A DNA stretch of 64,000 nucleotides from Macrophomina tecta (GCA_024180945.1 JAKSGN010000041.1:248001-312000); one strand, 5' to 3'; positions 45,050 to 58,400 are shown, numbered from the stretch's first letter. The notes: a model not told the origin generated them from the sequence alone. Numbers and translations are program-made.

Positions 45050-46688
45050 TTAGTGTTCCCGGTGGCGGGTGATGCGTTCCATCTGCGCTAGGTACCTCGA
45101 CCGCCCTGAGGGATTGCTGGCATTGATTATAGTGGGGATCTTCAAGCCTCTGAAAGAGTTCAAGAAGGTCTCCACAACGTTCATAAAGCGGCCTGTATTC
45201 TCTTTATTTGACGGTTCGATATGCTGTAAGCAGAACTCTCGCAATGAGGTGGCACCGCTCCTCGCGTATATCTCTGCCAGGCGTACCAGCTGCAAATAAA
45301 CCTGATGAGTTTTTCGGATGTTCAAGACTGTCAAGTATCTGGGGTTGGTTGCCTTCCAGATACATAGATCGCGCGGAGGACTTGCGATGCTGCGACCAAG
45401 GGGTACGCCAGCGATGCGGTGGAGGTGTTCAATCTGGACCGGAATGGCCGTGTTGTCTGCAATTCCAGCCCATGGAAGTAGGGAGGGCGAAGAGTCGCCC
45501 ACAATCATCTTGCGCAGTGCTGGAAAATGGCGGAGCTGTAGTGATCCCAGCAGCTGACTCCAGATTCCGCGGCTCCGGACGGACAGAGAATTGACGTGTT
45601 TCAGCTGCTGGTCTTCTTTAAGGTCTGGATACACAACTTCAATAGTATATTCTGTTGAATATAATCGCAAGCTCTGATTGTGTCTTTGTGATACAAGAGT
45701 AAGTATGCAAAAGTCGAAGTATTCTTCGCCACCGAATGCTAGCCTGAAGGGGACATGAGTAAAAGCCGCTTCCCTATGTCGAGATGACGCGTCTCAATGC
45801 TTACCTAAATCGTTGGACTGTCTTTTCGTATAGCGCGATCAGGATGCGCGAGACAAAATCCAGCGCAGAGAAACGATACAGCTTCCAATCCACGTTGGTC
45901 GGTCCATGAAGCTGGTTGGGCCTCCTCCAGCAGCCGTGAAACCCGAAGCTCAGGGGTTTAATGTACTTCAGCCAGGGATTGAGACCTGGAAAGCGTCGAT
46001 AAAAAGTGTCTGGAATCCAGGTCATGACCATCGTTGACGTGTTGTGTCTTACCGCAGCGCCTGGTCTCCGTGTAGCAACCTTCCAGTTTGGCCAAAATGT
46101 GTCCTTGGGCTCCTCATCCAGCTCACTTTCTGCGCCTGAGCCGATTCCAGCTGCCCGATTGCGGATGAGCTGACGATAAGAGTGAGCAGATTCCATGAAA
46201 CGAATGGGCTGCACAGGTTCTGCGTTGGATGGCGGGCCAGCACCCCAGTGATGCGTCAGCTGAACCGTTTTCCAGATGAGCTTCAACAGGGCTTCATTGT
46301 TCCTCTTGCGGAATGCCTTTTACAGTTGTAATTGATACCGTTTTCCGAGCTGATGATATAGGCATTAGCGCCCATGAATGCGAGGAGGGTAACCTTTACG
46401 CACGAATTCCGCTATCTCGTAGATCAACTCTATGGGCGGTGCTTCGAGAGAAGCATGGCTAGACCGAGGATCTTTTGCATCTGGTGCCTTTGCCAGCGAC
46501 GGCACTCTCTTTTCCAGCTCGGACCGAGCCTCGCGGGCATCAGTTACGGACGCATTGTTGGAAGCAAGCCGAGGCAGTCCCCGGTGCTTTGATGCATGCG
46601 TCGGAAGAAAGCAGTTTGTACCGTGTTCGGCCAGCGCGGTTGTTATGGCTTCGTTTGAAGGCGTTCGAAACGGTGATGGATGCGGGGT
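45050..46688 (-). CDS. F-box-like hypothetical protein, 5' end unresolved
   Basis: Three joined segments: 46688-46404, 46316-45805 and 45743-45050. Introns of 87 bp (GTGCGT...AAG) and 60 bp (GTAAGC...TTCAG) keep the frame: EIAEF-AFRKRNNEALLKL and VQRF-R-LAFGGEEYFDF. The segment PPIELIYEIAEF resembles the start of an F-box. The rest (FWPNWKVATRRPG, IPDTFYRRFPGLNPWLKYIK, LDFVSRILIALYEKTV, LQLRHFPALRKMIVGDSSP) looks like the divergent C-terminal part of Pezizomycotina F-box-like proteins. No ATG is in frame upstream of the first segment. Its frame closes at TGA 46691-46689, and an ATG-opened frame at 46749 is in another phase. Either a first exon is missed or the gene is broken. Role as ubiquitin-ligase adaptor is only a guess. 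Confidence 0.55.
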
Positions 46689-46749
46689 TCAGCCTGCGTG
46701 AGACCTCGTCGCTCAACTGAACGATCTTATCTTCTCCCACCCACTGCAT

Positions 46750-47492
46750 AGCTTTATGGAGACCACCGTATGTCTTAATTTCCTTTCGAAAATTAGAAGG
46801 TGATATCAGCAGCTAGGCTTGAGCAACGAGAAGAAGAGATGTAAAAGTCAGACATGCGCCTAACTCATGGCAACATAGACGGCCACGTCTTCTTAACGAG
46901 ACATTTCATCGACAGCCTGACTGATTAGTCCTACCTGTATTGGCTGCGTTACCAGTACTTCGTTTTGCCCAGTGATCCAGACATACTCCTTATATGACCA
47001 GGTTCTTACTGTATTAACAAGCCTCCAACAAACCCTCCCTGGCCTTGGTCGCTATGCAAACACGACATCATTCCTCTCTGATCGACATGCGCCACAGCAC
47101 TATGTACATACGAGGGCCCTTCAAAACGCCACGTACCCCTCTCAGCTGGAGCGGACCTGCAATATGTTTGTTAAAAAAAAAAAAAAAGAAAAAAAGACCA
47201 CTTGCACAGAAATGACGCTATGCGGAGAATCCTTGTAACAACCAGCCGCCGATTGGGTATCTATTTACGCTATGAGAATACGTCTGACCTGTTCTACCCC
47301 TCTCTCGGTTCACTCATCTCTTCGATCTCGATCTCTTCTTACTCGATGAAGTGCGACGAGGCGGGACTGGAGGGTAAACGCAACCGCCAAAGTGTAGGGA
47401 CCATATTCCCCCAAAACCTGGCCAACCATGCGTGTCAAACGCTTGTGCAAAGGCGCCAACAGCAAACAGCGCCGACCCCCGTACCAACGCCA
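46750..47492. other. Spacer, nothing recognised
   Basis: 743 bp including an A-rich tract at 47174-47195. I see no gene. Confidence 0.45.
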
Positions 47493-48635
47493 TCACTCCA
47501 CATCCATGTCCATCACATCCTCCATAGCATCGCCCACCGCCTCCCACGGCGCATCCTCCATATCCTCATCCACATACCCATACCCTACGTCCCCCCACGA
47601 CCGCTGCGCATCCTGCTGCTGCTGCTGCGTCGCCGGCACTCCACTCTCCGTATTCGCAGCCGCAGCCGCAGCCGCAGCCGCAGCAGCCGCCGCCCTCTCT
47701 TCCGCAACCCCATACACCCTCTCCAACGCGCCCAACACCACCTCAACCAACTCCTCCAACCGTAACTCCAGAATGTCCTCGCACTGACACTCCCAAGCGG
47801 CCACGACCTGCTCGTCCGCGTCCTTCCACCGATTCCTAAACCCCTTGGCGCGCCGCAGCGCCCGCGCGACTTCCCCCGCGCCCAGCACCTCGCTGACGGG
47901 CGTGCCCGGCTGCTCCACGGCTTCGAGCACGCTTTCGTGGTAGCGGTGGTTCCATTGAGATTTACTGTTATTTGTGCTGCTGTTGTTCGTGCCGCCGCCG
48001 CCGCCGATCGTGGATTTCGGGACGGGTACGCGGAAGTGGGCGAGGAGGAGGACGAGCACGCGCTCGAGGAGGGTGTAGTACTCGAAGAAGTCGAGCTTGA
48101 ACATGGCGGTGGGCGTGGCGGCGGCGGAGGAGGAGGTGGTGGGAGTGGAGGACGAGGTCAGGGCGACATGTTGCGTGTAGAGGAGGGTGTGGGATTTCCA
48201 GGAGAGGCGGTTGATGAGGCGTTTTAGCTTGTTGAGGTCGGATGAGGAGGGGGAAGAGGCGGTATGGGGAGCGCCATTGCTGGCTGATTGGGTGCTTGTC
48301 GTTGTTGCTGAGGGCGCGGGCGTGGCGTGGCGTGATGTTAGGAGAAGAGAGCTACTGTTGCTGCTCTCGACGCGGTCGATCCGCGGAACCCAGCGATGTC
48401 GACCGATGATGTCGCCCTCGTCGATGGTGCTGATGATGGGTTCGGAGGGCTGGCGCTTCTGGGGCGAGGCGGCCCAGCGGCTGCCTATGATGTCGTCGTC
48501 GCCATTAATTGCTGCTGGCTGTGGCTGTTGAGGCGGCGTCGGTCGACAGGGGACTGATGCTGGCGCTGGACGTCCCCAGCGGCTTCCGAGGACGTCGCCA
48601 GTGCTGGTGCTGATGATGCGTTCGCCGCCCGGCAT
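47493..48635 (-). CDS. Unknown 380-aa protein with repeated GD(I/V)(I/L)G..RW motif
   Basis: Intronless, ATG to stop. The N-terminus carries three copies of a short motif: GDVLGSRW (13-20), DDIIGSRW (47-54) and GDIIGRHRW (74-82); copies one and three also share a preceding IIST. The middle (LNKLKRLINRLSWKSHTLLY and LDFFEYYTLLERVLVLLLAHFRVP) and the C-terminal half (RALRRAKGFRNRWKDADEQV, WECQCEDILELRLEELVEVV) are predicted helical and look folded. An Ala14 tract comes from a GCAGCC repeat (+ strand about 47654-47697). The very acidic tail is DEDMEDAPWE...MEDVMDMDVE. I do not recognise the family. Composition suggests a soluble protein that works through short binding motifs. Confidence 0.75.
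   Translation of the reverse strand: MPGGERIISTSTGDVLGSRWGRPAPASVPCRPTPPQQPQPAAINGDDDIIGSRWAASPQKRQPSEPIISTIDEGDIIGRHRWVPRIDRVESSNSSSLLLTSRHATPAPSATTTSTQSASNGAPHTASSPSSSDLNKLKRLINRLSWKSHTLLYTQHVALTSSSTPTTSSSAAATPTAMFKLDFFEYYTLLERVLVLLLAHFRVPVPKSTIGGGGGTNNSSTNNSKSQWNHRYHESVLEAVEQPGTPVSEVLGAGEVARALRRAKGFRNRWKDADEQVVAAWECQCEDILELRLEELVEVVLGALERVYGVAEERAAAAAAAAAAAAANTESGVPATQQQQQDAQRSWGDVGYGYVDEDMEDAPWEAVGDAMEDVMDMDVE
47654..47697. repeat. GCAGCC/GCC repeat encoding an Ala tract
   Basis: Tandem GCAGCC units grading into GCCGCC. On the minus strand it encodes the poly-Ala run of the 380-aa protein. Confidence 0.85.
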
Positions 48636-49729
48636 GATCCGGTGCAGTGGCCGGGGAACTTGTCTCTCTATGTTTGGAGCTTCGTCCAGCCCAGCGCAAG
48701 CGGCGCGGCGTGGTTGCAGAGGCGGCTGCTATTGGCGCGGCGAAATATGTTCTTAGTCCAAAATGGTCCAGGCGTCCGGCAGGCGCACTGCCTTAGCCAC
48801 GTTTGCCATGCTTCGCGGTAACAGCTTTTGGCAGGGGTGGTTGTAAAATCAAGAAAACGTGGACCGCGGTACGGTTGTTTGGGTGTTGCGGGGCATCAAG
48901 GCGGGCCGTGGCGTTCGAGGGCTTGAGCTGCAGCCGCGTTTGGGTGGCCTGCCATGGCCTGAGACGTGCACCACCACCGTCACCAACCACACTGCGGATG
49001 GTGAAATGAACCATCAATTGGGATGCCAGTATATGTCTCATGTGCTCCAGAAGACCACGTCTGTAAGGATATCCAGTCTTGTTGATTGAACTAGTCCTGC
49101 AGGCTCTATTAGTACCTCTGGGTGCGGATGGGACAGCAGTGAGTCTGAGACACTGCAACTTGTAGGGCTGCGTACAATGGCTAGCGAAAGGGCCGGATCC
49201 TGAGAGCTCTGAAAAAAGCGGACACTCGTCCTATCATAGCGTGGCCTCTCCACAGCTGCCGTGAATAAGACAGGGTCACTGCTCTGTATAGTGTGCCGAG
49301 TGATGTCATGTTTCAGGAAGAAGATACAGAGCTGTCGCGGGTCATACGATAACTCCCTGCAGTAGCGGAGAAGAGACGACACTTCAGGCGTTCGGTATGC
49401 ACGCTAATTCCAGACGACATGATGACCCACCCCTCCACGAGTCCAAGTCATAACCTCGGACGCCCAAGCCTCATTGGACATCTTTGTGCTTCGGCACGTA
49501 CACACTGGGCAAGCTCGGAAGCCAATGGAGTCGATGGTATCAAGCAATGCCTCTTCTATTTTCTGTACAGCGGCATGAGAATTCGCAGTGCCGGTCCAGC
49601 ACCAGACCAACCACCTTCCAACCAAACGCGCTGCATCCACCTTCGATATTGTCACATTCAACAAAGGAAACCTGGACTGTGTGCTACAATGGCCACCGTA
49701 ATTTGCTACTGTTGATTGAAGCGATGAGT
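48636..49729. other. Spacer, COX5 3' side
   Basis: 1.1 kb, promoter of the 380-aa gene plus 3' flank of COX5. I see no gene. Confidence 0.45.
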
Positions 49730-50469
49730 TTACTCGTCCTTCTTGGGGCCCGGCTTGCTCTGGACGAGCATGCCCTTGTAGCCGGTAATGGGCTCGGAAC
49801 CTTGCGACTGTTGGAAGGGTCAGCTTGCAGCGCTCACGAAAATTCAGATCCTGCGGAAATGGTACCTTGAGGTACTCCTCCGACGCCTCCTGGTACTCCT
49901 TGGTCATGGTCGCGGGCGGCGGGCCGGCGAAGATGCGGGTGAAGCCGAAGAGGACACCGGCGGCGGCGACACCAAGCAGGGTGTAGAGGACGACCTTCTT
50001 GTTCTCATCGGGCGCAGGGAGAGCGCGGGGACCGTGGGGGCCAAAGGCGATCCAGTAGGCTATCGCACGATCGGGTCAGCGGATGGTGTTGGCCATGGAC
50101 AGAGGCAGAGTGGGCGAGTTCCCGAGCGCGTCGACATCACCTGGCCGACCATCGCCGTCGGCCACAGCTCTTCTCGTTCATCCTGGGCCTCTCGCGGGCG
50201 TACGTACCGGCCTTCTTCTCCTGCAGGGTCAGCTCCTTCCAGTCGACCTTCATGCGGTCCCTCAGAGCCATCCACAGCTCGGCCTGCTCTTGGGGCGGCA
50301 TCTGCTCCCATCGCTTCTCGATGTCGGCCAGGGTGGGGTTCGAGATAGCATGGGCCTGGCGGGACTGCTGCTGGGCGCAGACAGCTTGGGCGAGCTTGGG
50401 CGCGCGGAGGGCAGGGCGGGCGACCGAGGGAGCCGAGCTGGCGGCGCGGAGGATGCTGGAGCGCAACAT
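49730..50469 (-). CDS. COX5: Cytochrome c oxidase subunit COX5 (mammalian COX4 homologue)
   Basis: Nuclear-encoded subunit of mitochondrial complex IV. Exons 50469-50208, 50059-49866 and 49807-49730 join to 534 nt, 177 aa; introns are 148 and 58 bp. The N-terminus (MLRSSILRAASSAPSVARPA) is a typical Arg/Ser/Ala presequence of about 35-40 residues. Mature part: NPTLADIEKRWEQMPPQEQA, LWMALRDRMKVDWKELTLQE, then AYWIAFGPHGPR after intron 1, a single membrane span near residues 110-131, and the intermembrane tail MTKEYQEASEEYLK-SQGSEPI...KKDE. All match the Cox5/COX4 family in order and length. It is divergent from GAPDH across 2.46 kb. Confidence 0.96.
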
Positions 50470-50829
50470 TGTGGGCGAGTGGAGTGGAGAGGTGCACAGA
50501 AACCGAAGGGGAGGGTGTGTCTGCAGCCGTGGGGCTCACGACGGCGGGCCAATTGACGGTGGGTGGTTGATTGCAGCTGGGCTGGTGTACGATGATGAGG
50601 GTTCGCGTGGATGGATCAGAAAATGGACGTCTCACGCCACGGCTAGTCCCGAGCGCGCTGCGAGCGAGGCACGACAACACCCCAAAATCCTGCAGAACCA
50701 CCGCCAATGCCTCTGCCGCGCCGCCCGCTGCTCGCTGCTGCAGCCGGCGCAGGAGGCACCTCCGCCTCCAGCATGGTGTTTGCGCGTCTGCGGCCGTGTG
50801 GTGCGGCTCCAGCGGTGCGCGGCAACAGA

Positions 50830-50837
50830 CCAATCAG
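50830..50837. promoter_or_regulatory. CCAATCAG box upstream of COX5
   Basis: A canonical CCAAT pentamer on the + strand, 361 bp upstream of the COX5 start (inverted relative to the gene). Respiratory genes in fungi are commonly controlled by the Hap2/3/4/5 CCAAT-binding complex; its use here is inference. Confidence 0.35.
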
Positions 50838-52724
50838 AGGCGCGGCAGAGAGCTGGCAAATGCGGTTTAGCTGCTGCAAGAGCCCGCCTGAGAGACGGCT
50901 GTGCCATCATCGCTCTGCCCAACTTCTCACGCCATCCAGGTACCAATTGCAGGCAAACTCAAATGAACTCACAGACACGTCCCGGGCCTTGCGAATGGGG
51001 CGAGTTTTCCAGCTCCTAGAAAGACCAGCGACCCGGGGACTGGGGGATCATCAATTGCAGCGTTACCAAAAGGTGGTCTCTGATTCGCCAGCTACCTGCA
51101 CCCAGAATCTCCATTTCCCTCAACTCTCTCGCGCACGCACTGTGCTGTACACGTACATATAGCGTCGTAGCAATTCGCTGCCTCTGCCGCGGGCCAACGC
51201 CGGACTGCATAGCATTCCTCTCCGAAACTCCGTAATCGGCAACCACAGAAAAATTCTTGCGCGGCTCTGAAGCTCGTAGGGTGCCACATGCGCTGGCAGA
51301 GAAAGTCCATACTACTCGCTGCTGCATCCCGGTCTCCGGAAAATCCACACAGCCGTATCGAGCTGACCGACCGCCATATCACCACGGAGAGTTCTTGTTC
51401 ATGCGTTCCCGTCAGGCCTCGAGACAACTCGCCGACGGCCGGCGATCTCTGACCTTATCGCATCCATCGTCCGCGGGCTTCTTTCAATCCGCGCGGGACT
51501 TGAAACAGACGTGGGAGAGAAGCGGACGGGACGAGCTGACGTTGGTGGCTGAGTGACAGGGAGGAATTGACCCTGGGCGTGGGATTGTAGAAAAGAAAGT
51601 ACGGACTGCAGATCCGCGCGGCATGAAGAAGATAAAAAAACAGTCCGAAGAGACAGAACATATCATTATTATCCTTCGCGCTCGCTATACTCGTCTTCCC
51701 TCCCAAACGCAGCCAAGCCAATGGAAACTCCTGGCGTGTTAGAAAGTGCTCCCAACAGAGCTGTTTCCCGCCCAACGGCGCCGTGGAAGGGCGTGCCTCC
51801 GCTCCGGAAGGCAATCCGAAGTGCCGCTGGTGTCGGCACCACGCTTTCTCTGCACCGCCAACCCACCAAGACGTAGCCAGCGTTACAGCAGGGCTGGCCG
51901 GGTGCTCCGGCGCAATGGTTGGGGGATGTGGCAAGGCGGCAGGCTTATGAATCCCAGGCTCGAGGCCGACAGCGGCACCGCTCGGGTCTGCACCATGGTG
52001 GTTCAAGGGAGCAGTGATCTGATGTGCTAACTGCATCTCGTTACCTGCGCTCCTTCCTTGGTGTCGGAGTGCGGCTGAGCCCGCATATCTGAGACTCGAT
52101 GCGGTGATGTTTCGACTCAACGAGCGCAGGCTGCGCAGGGCCTCATATTACCGGGCCGATGAGTGGGCTCTCATACTATGTCAGACCAGCGATACACGTT
52201 GGTTGAGCAGGCCATGACATTCGACGGTGGCCTGCCCCAGGCTAGAGGCTCGAAATTTCGGTGGGGCTGACGCGATACGGGCGGAATTCGATTGAATAAG
52301 CCGTTGCGAAATCGCAGATGAGCAGATACCTCCGTCAGAGGGCACATTTTTGTGCGCCGGCGCCAAGGAGTTACACGGCGTATCAATACTTAGTGTACAG
52401 CTGCCGGGCGCTGTGCAAAGTTTACGGGGGTTGACGGGCAAAGTCGGAAGCGGACGGGCGCGCAGCACAGCTGCCCCAGCGCAGTTCCGAGGGCTGGAAG
52501 CTCCTGCGGCATATGCGGGGAGCAGGCGATCGTGACATCAGGTGTTGCAGTAGGAGCTGTAGAATCTCAGAGACCACCAGGAAGGAGTCTTCGACGAGGG
52601 TGCATAAAATTCTCAGCGCGAATTTCGTCATAAATCACCAGGTAATTTACAGCAGAACGCCCAGAACGCACAAGTGCAGACCCCCCACTTCGCTCAGTCC
52701 GCTCCCAACAGCTGCCCTTCAAAT

Positions 52725-52870
52725 ACTCTGCCTGCCCCGCCAACGCCGTCGAGTTCTTCTCTGCAGCAACTTTCCTCCCTCCCACCCACTTATCCTACTA
52801 CACCAACACATCCCTTATCCCAAAGTAAGCTCCCACCCTTGCTCTTACCCACGCTTGCCTCTACTCCATC
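52725..52870 (+). promoter_or_regulatory. CT-rich leader/promoter tract of GAPDH
   Basis: A pyrimidine-dominated stretch (for example CTTTCCTCCCTCCCACCCAC) 60-200 bp ahead of the ATG. Such tracts sit next to transcription starts of strongly expressed fungal glycolytic genes. Confidence 0.5.
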
Positions 52871-52929
52871 GCGACGCTACCCTTTCGCACTGCAGCTGCT
52901 GACGTCAGGCTCAACAGAACCCAGCAACC

Positions 52930-54205
<1,276 letters not shown>

Positions 54206-55469
54206 ATCTCTAATAAAGGGATCGGCGATCGGAGTCGCTTGTAAAACAAAAGCGAGCTCTGGATGGGAGTAAAATAAGCATAATAGCTTTGGAATGACCA
54301 ATGATGAGGATAAGGGCAGAGATCATGTATAGACAGGAAAATTGATGACTTTTTTTTGGCACTTCGGCTTGATTTTGCTTGTGTTTTGAAGGCTAGTGTG
54401 TGGACGCTAGGGCTCGCGCAATGAATGGCTGCCCACAGCTGGTGGTGAGGGTAGCGGAATTGTCCAAGGATCTTTAGGCTCAACCTTGAGATTTCAACGG
54501 CTCCCGAGGGTTCACTGAGCGGAAGAAAGATAGATTGTTGACACTAGGCGCTGGAGCTGCATGCTTGCTGTGGCACCAGGTTGGATGATTGCTCGTGCGC
54601 GCAACACCTAGCGAATTTCGATGTCATATGCGCAGGACGCGGAGCGGAACAAGCCCGGCTGAGACGAAACATTCCGACCACGCAGCTGTGCATTTATGAG
54701 CCCAATCCAAAAGCGCGAACGACAGTAAACAAGCTGGGCGAGAGTGGCTGCCACCGTGGTGGTGAAGTGACTTGGCCCAAAGGAGACTAGTGGCCTTATC
54801 GATAGGAAGCTTAGTACTTCGGTTCCAGGCCAACGATGGTCGTCGCAACACCTTCTTGCCTACCCCGTCCACGCAACCCCCCAAACCTCACTGTTGAAGC
54901 CTGGACAACTCTGTGGGCTTCGCGGACGAGAGGTGAGACTCCCCTACTGCCTTCATGAATCCGATCACATGCTGCACAACACGTGCGCACGCCCACCCTG
55001 GCTGCCGCTCGCCAGTCGCCGACGCTTGCAATACCCCGTCGCTGTTATTGGAATGCATCCTTCACCATCCTGCACTTACATATGATCTCTTGCCGGCTGC
55101 CTCTTTGACTCGCTAATCTTCCTGAATTAGCGCCTTTTTCTCCCTTATTTCTGCTTCCGCATTGTCACATCACCTCGTCTTTATTTCCCCTAGCACCCTG
55201 TTCAAGCCACCTCTTTCTCTGGCACGCCTAGCCGTGCTGCTTCTCGACTATTGTGAGTGAGTGCCCCCCCCCATCTTCAGTCATCCCTGAGGTCCATCCT
55301 TTCCATTCGCAGCCAGCGCACTTCACTCCTGTTCGGATTTCTCTCGGCCGATGTGCTGCGCTGTTCACTTGATGCTGATAATTCAAAGACGGAATCCTCT
55401 ACCTGACCATGTATCGATGACCGCTCTCATCTTAGCGTGATCACTCCTGGCTCTTGCGCCGATCCCATC
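54206..55469. other. GAPDH 3' flank and HDA1 promoter/leader
   Basis: 1.26 kb. A probable 5' UTR intron of HDA1 lies at 55253-55312 (GTGAGT...TTCGCAG), and the leader then carries upstream ORFs (see separate entry). No other gene seen. Confidence 0.5.
55351..55440 (+). promoter_or_regulatory. Upstream ORFs in the HDA1 leader
   Basis: A 29-codon uORF (ATG 55351, second in-frame ATG 55372, TGA 55438-55440) ends 29 bases before the HDA1 ATG. It overlaps a minimal uORF ATG-TAT-CGA-TGA at 55409-55420 in another frame. If the transcript starts upstream of 55351, these would reduce main-frame translation. Confidence 0.55.
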
Positions 55470-58400
55470 ATGAACCTTGACGACGACATCTACGTCGGCA
55501 ACGACGGTTCATCCCTGAGGCCGACCGAGCCACCGAATGGCGCCAACGAGACCGTGAATCCATCTCTCATCAGTTTCACTGCCCCGGTGCCCTTGAAAGA
55601 TGGCAGGCAGTCGTCGTCTTCACCCCATGATCGAACCTTCGGGCCATTCACCGAGTCTGTTGGTGATGCCATGATTGAGAGCGACTCAGCCTCTATATCA
55701 GAGGACAGCTCCGGCGAGGCAACCGACATCACCACCCCCAAGTATCGCCAAAGAGCCATGGTCGTTATTGATGCCCCCAAACCCAAGTCTGAGAAGCTGC
55801 CATACAGCTCCTCACGTTCTGGCCTTGTCTACGATGTGCGGATGCGTTTTCACACCGAACCGCTCGACGCCATGTTGAGCGAGGATGATATCCATCCTGA
55901 AGACCCTCGACGCATCATGGAGATCTTCAACGAGCTTGCAGAATCGGGCTTAGTAGAGACGCCGTCACACCATGTGCCTGATCCTGACTTCTCTCTCTGG
56001 AGAATCAACGCACGACCGGCAACCGAGGAGGAAATCTGCTTGGTCCACACTCGAGACCATTATGCTCGAGTCAGAGAATACCAGAGTAAGTCTGGGAATG
56101 CAGCGTTACAAGTGACATTGCATGCTAAAGTCGATACAAGATTTTTCCCAGGAGATTCTGAATGAGATGGCTTCGGACATGGATTCGGTTTACTTACACC
56201 CAGCAACCTTTTCCTGCGCAAGTCTTTCAGCTGGAGGTGCTATCGAAGCAGCTCGTGCTGTGGTTGCAGGGCACGTAAGAAACGCGGTTGCAGTGATCCG
56301 TCCACCAGGCCACCATGCCGAGCATGATGCACCCGGAGGTTTCTGTTTCTTCAACAATGTCAGCGTCGCTGCCCGCGTCTGCCAACAGGATTTCCCAGAC
56401 AAATGTCGAAAGATTCTCATTCTGGACTGGGATGTTCATCATGGAAACGGCGTGCAGAGGGCTTTCTACAGCGATCCGAACGTTCTGTACATCTCCATCC
56501 ATGTCCACATGAACGGCACATTCTACCCAAGCAACAACTACGGCGATCACACGCACTGCGGTGAAGGACCTGGCGAGGGAAAGAATGTCAATATTCCGTG
56601 GAGCTCCCAGGGAATGGGAGATGGTGACTACATCTTCGCCTTCCAGCAAATCGTTATGCCCATTGCCCAAGAATTCGATCCCGATCTCGTCATTGTAGCA
56701 GCCGGGTTCGATGCCGCCGCAGGTGACCGACTTGGCAAGTGCTTTGTCACTCCGCCTTGCTACGCACACATGACGCATATGCTCATGTCTTTGGCGAAAG
56801 GCAAGGTGGTTGTTTGTTTGGAAGGCGGTTATAACCTGCAATCAATTGCCAAGTCGGCTGTTGCAGTCACAAGGACATTGATGGGAGAGCCGCCGGATCG
56901 TTTGGAAGAACTCGAACCGTCACCTCTGGGACTGAGCACTGTTGAGCTGGTAAAAAGGTACCAATCTCGATATTGGAAGTGCATGTTTCCCAAGCACGAT
57001 AGCACGGCGGTGGCAAACAAACTACATGCTCGGCGGATACATGACATCGTTCGTCAGGCCGATGCGAACGATCTCTGGAATCAGTACAGGATGACGGAAC
57101 TCTTCATTCTCAGAGATAAGATCTCGAGATCGTTCGAGAAACAAGTCCTTGCTACGTGAGTCTTCGGGTAGGACGTGGAAGGCGATGAACTAACCCTGAG
57201 CAGTCAGAACTTTAGCGAGGAACGTCCGCTTCTCGTCATCCTCCACGAGCCACCGGAGACCACTGCTCTTACCGATCCACGCAGCAAGAAGATTAGTCTC
57301 CACAACATATTCGTCGTATGTTTCCTCTGCAATCTCTTGGTTTGTATGCACTGACAGGCCTGATCAAGACTGATGTTACCAAGACCTACGTTGAATGGGC
57401 TGTGAAGCATGGGTTTGGAGTCATTGATGTCAACATTCCAGAGCATATTACCGATCCTAATGTGCGCCTTGCCCTTTATCTAGCACTCGTCTTGTATGCT
57501 TACATCTGATCAGGATCTTCCGGAGTACGCGGAGGCAGATTCAGACGAGGCGCGTGGTCTTTTGACCCGTGAACTGATAACCTACTTGTGGGAAAACTAC
57601 ATCTCGTAAGTAGACATCACGAGCTACGCATTCATTCTTCGCTAATACAACCAGTCTCGGTGACAATACACACAAGTTTTTCATCGGTGTCGGCGCGGCC
57701 TACTCAGGAATCCTGGACCTTATGGGCGAGAATGGCAAGTATACCCGCTCATTGCTATGGGCCTTGGACGAGACTAACAAGTCGGCTTCAGATGACTGCA
57801 CGAAAGAGACGGATCACATATTCGCATTTGTGGGAGAGAACAGTCTCCAGTCTATCAAGAAGCTCACGGACGACTACATCGGCCACTGGTACTACGATGT
57901 AAGCTCCGCCATCTCGAATCCTTGGGTATAGCTGCACCAATTCTAACTGTATCATAAAGAGCTCACACGTCTTCGTCGCAAACAACCATGCTGCCTGGGA
58001 CCCCGCCCGACAGCGCAAGCTCCGCAAAAAGTACGGCAACGTGCTTCGCTCCCAGCATAGCGACCTCTCCGAAATGCTCGAAGAGCACCGGGCAACCGTC
58101 ACAGAAGTTTTGCTGTCAAAAACCGAGGAATGGCGCGAGGAGCAAGCGGCAACCGCGAAGCTGCGTGCGGCTGAAGAAGCCCAAAATTCAGCCAAACGGC
58201 AATTGCTGAACAGCAACAACGCGCCTACCATCTCGCACATCAGCAGCATTCGCGGTTTCGATAGCTCGACCAGCAACAGTGGCCCCACGAGCGCCGGTAG
58301 CGGGAACGGTAGTGGACCGAATAGTGCTGGTGGCAGTAGTACCGATGGCAACGGTAGGGACAGCGTCAGGCATACGAGTCTGCCCGCCCCGGCTATGGAT

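Larger units (their letters stand above)
50470..52929. other. Divergent spacer between COX5 and GAPDH
   Basis: 2.46 kb of promoter DNA. It contains a CCAAT element on the COX5 side and a CT-rich stretch before GAPDH (entered separately). Short frames only; no gene seen. Confidence 0.5.

Noticed and set aside
52400..52520. GCCGGGCGCTGTGC segment resembling the start of an SRP RNA
   Set aside because: Only the first bases resemble it; I could not find the GNAR loops or the helix 8 pattern.
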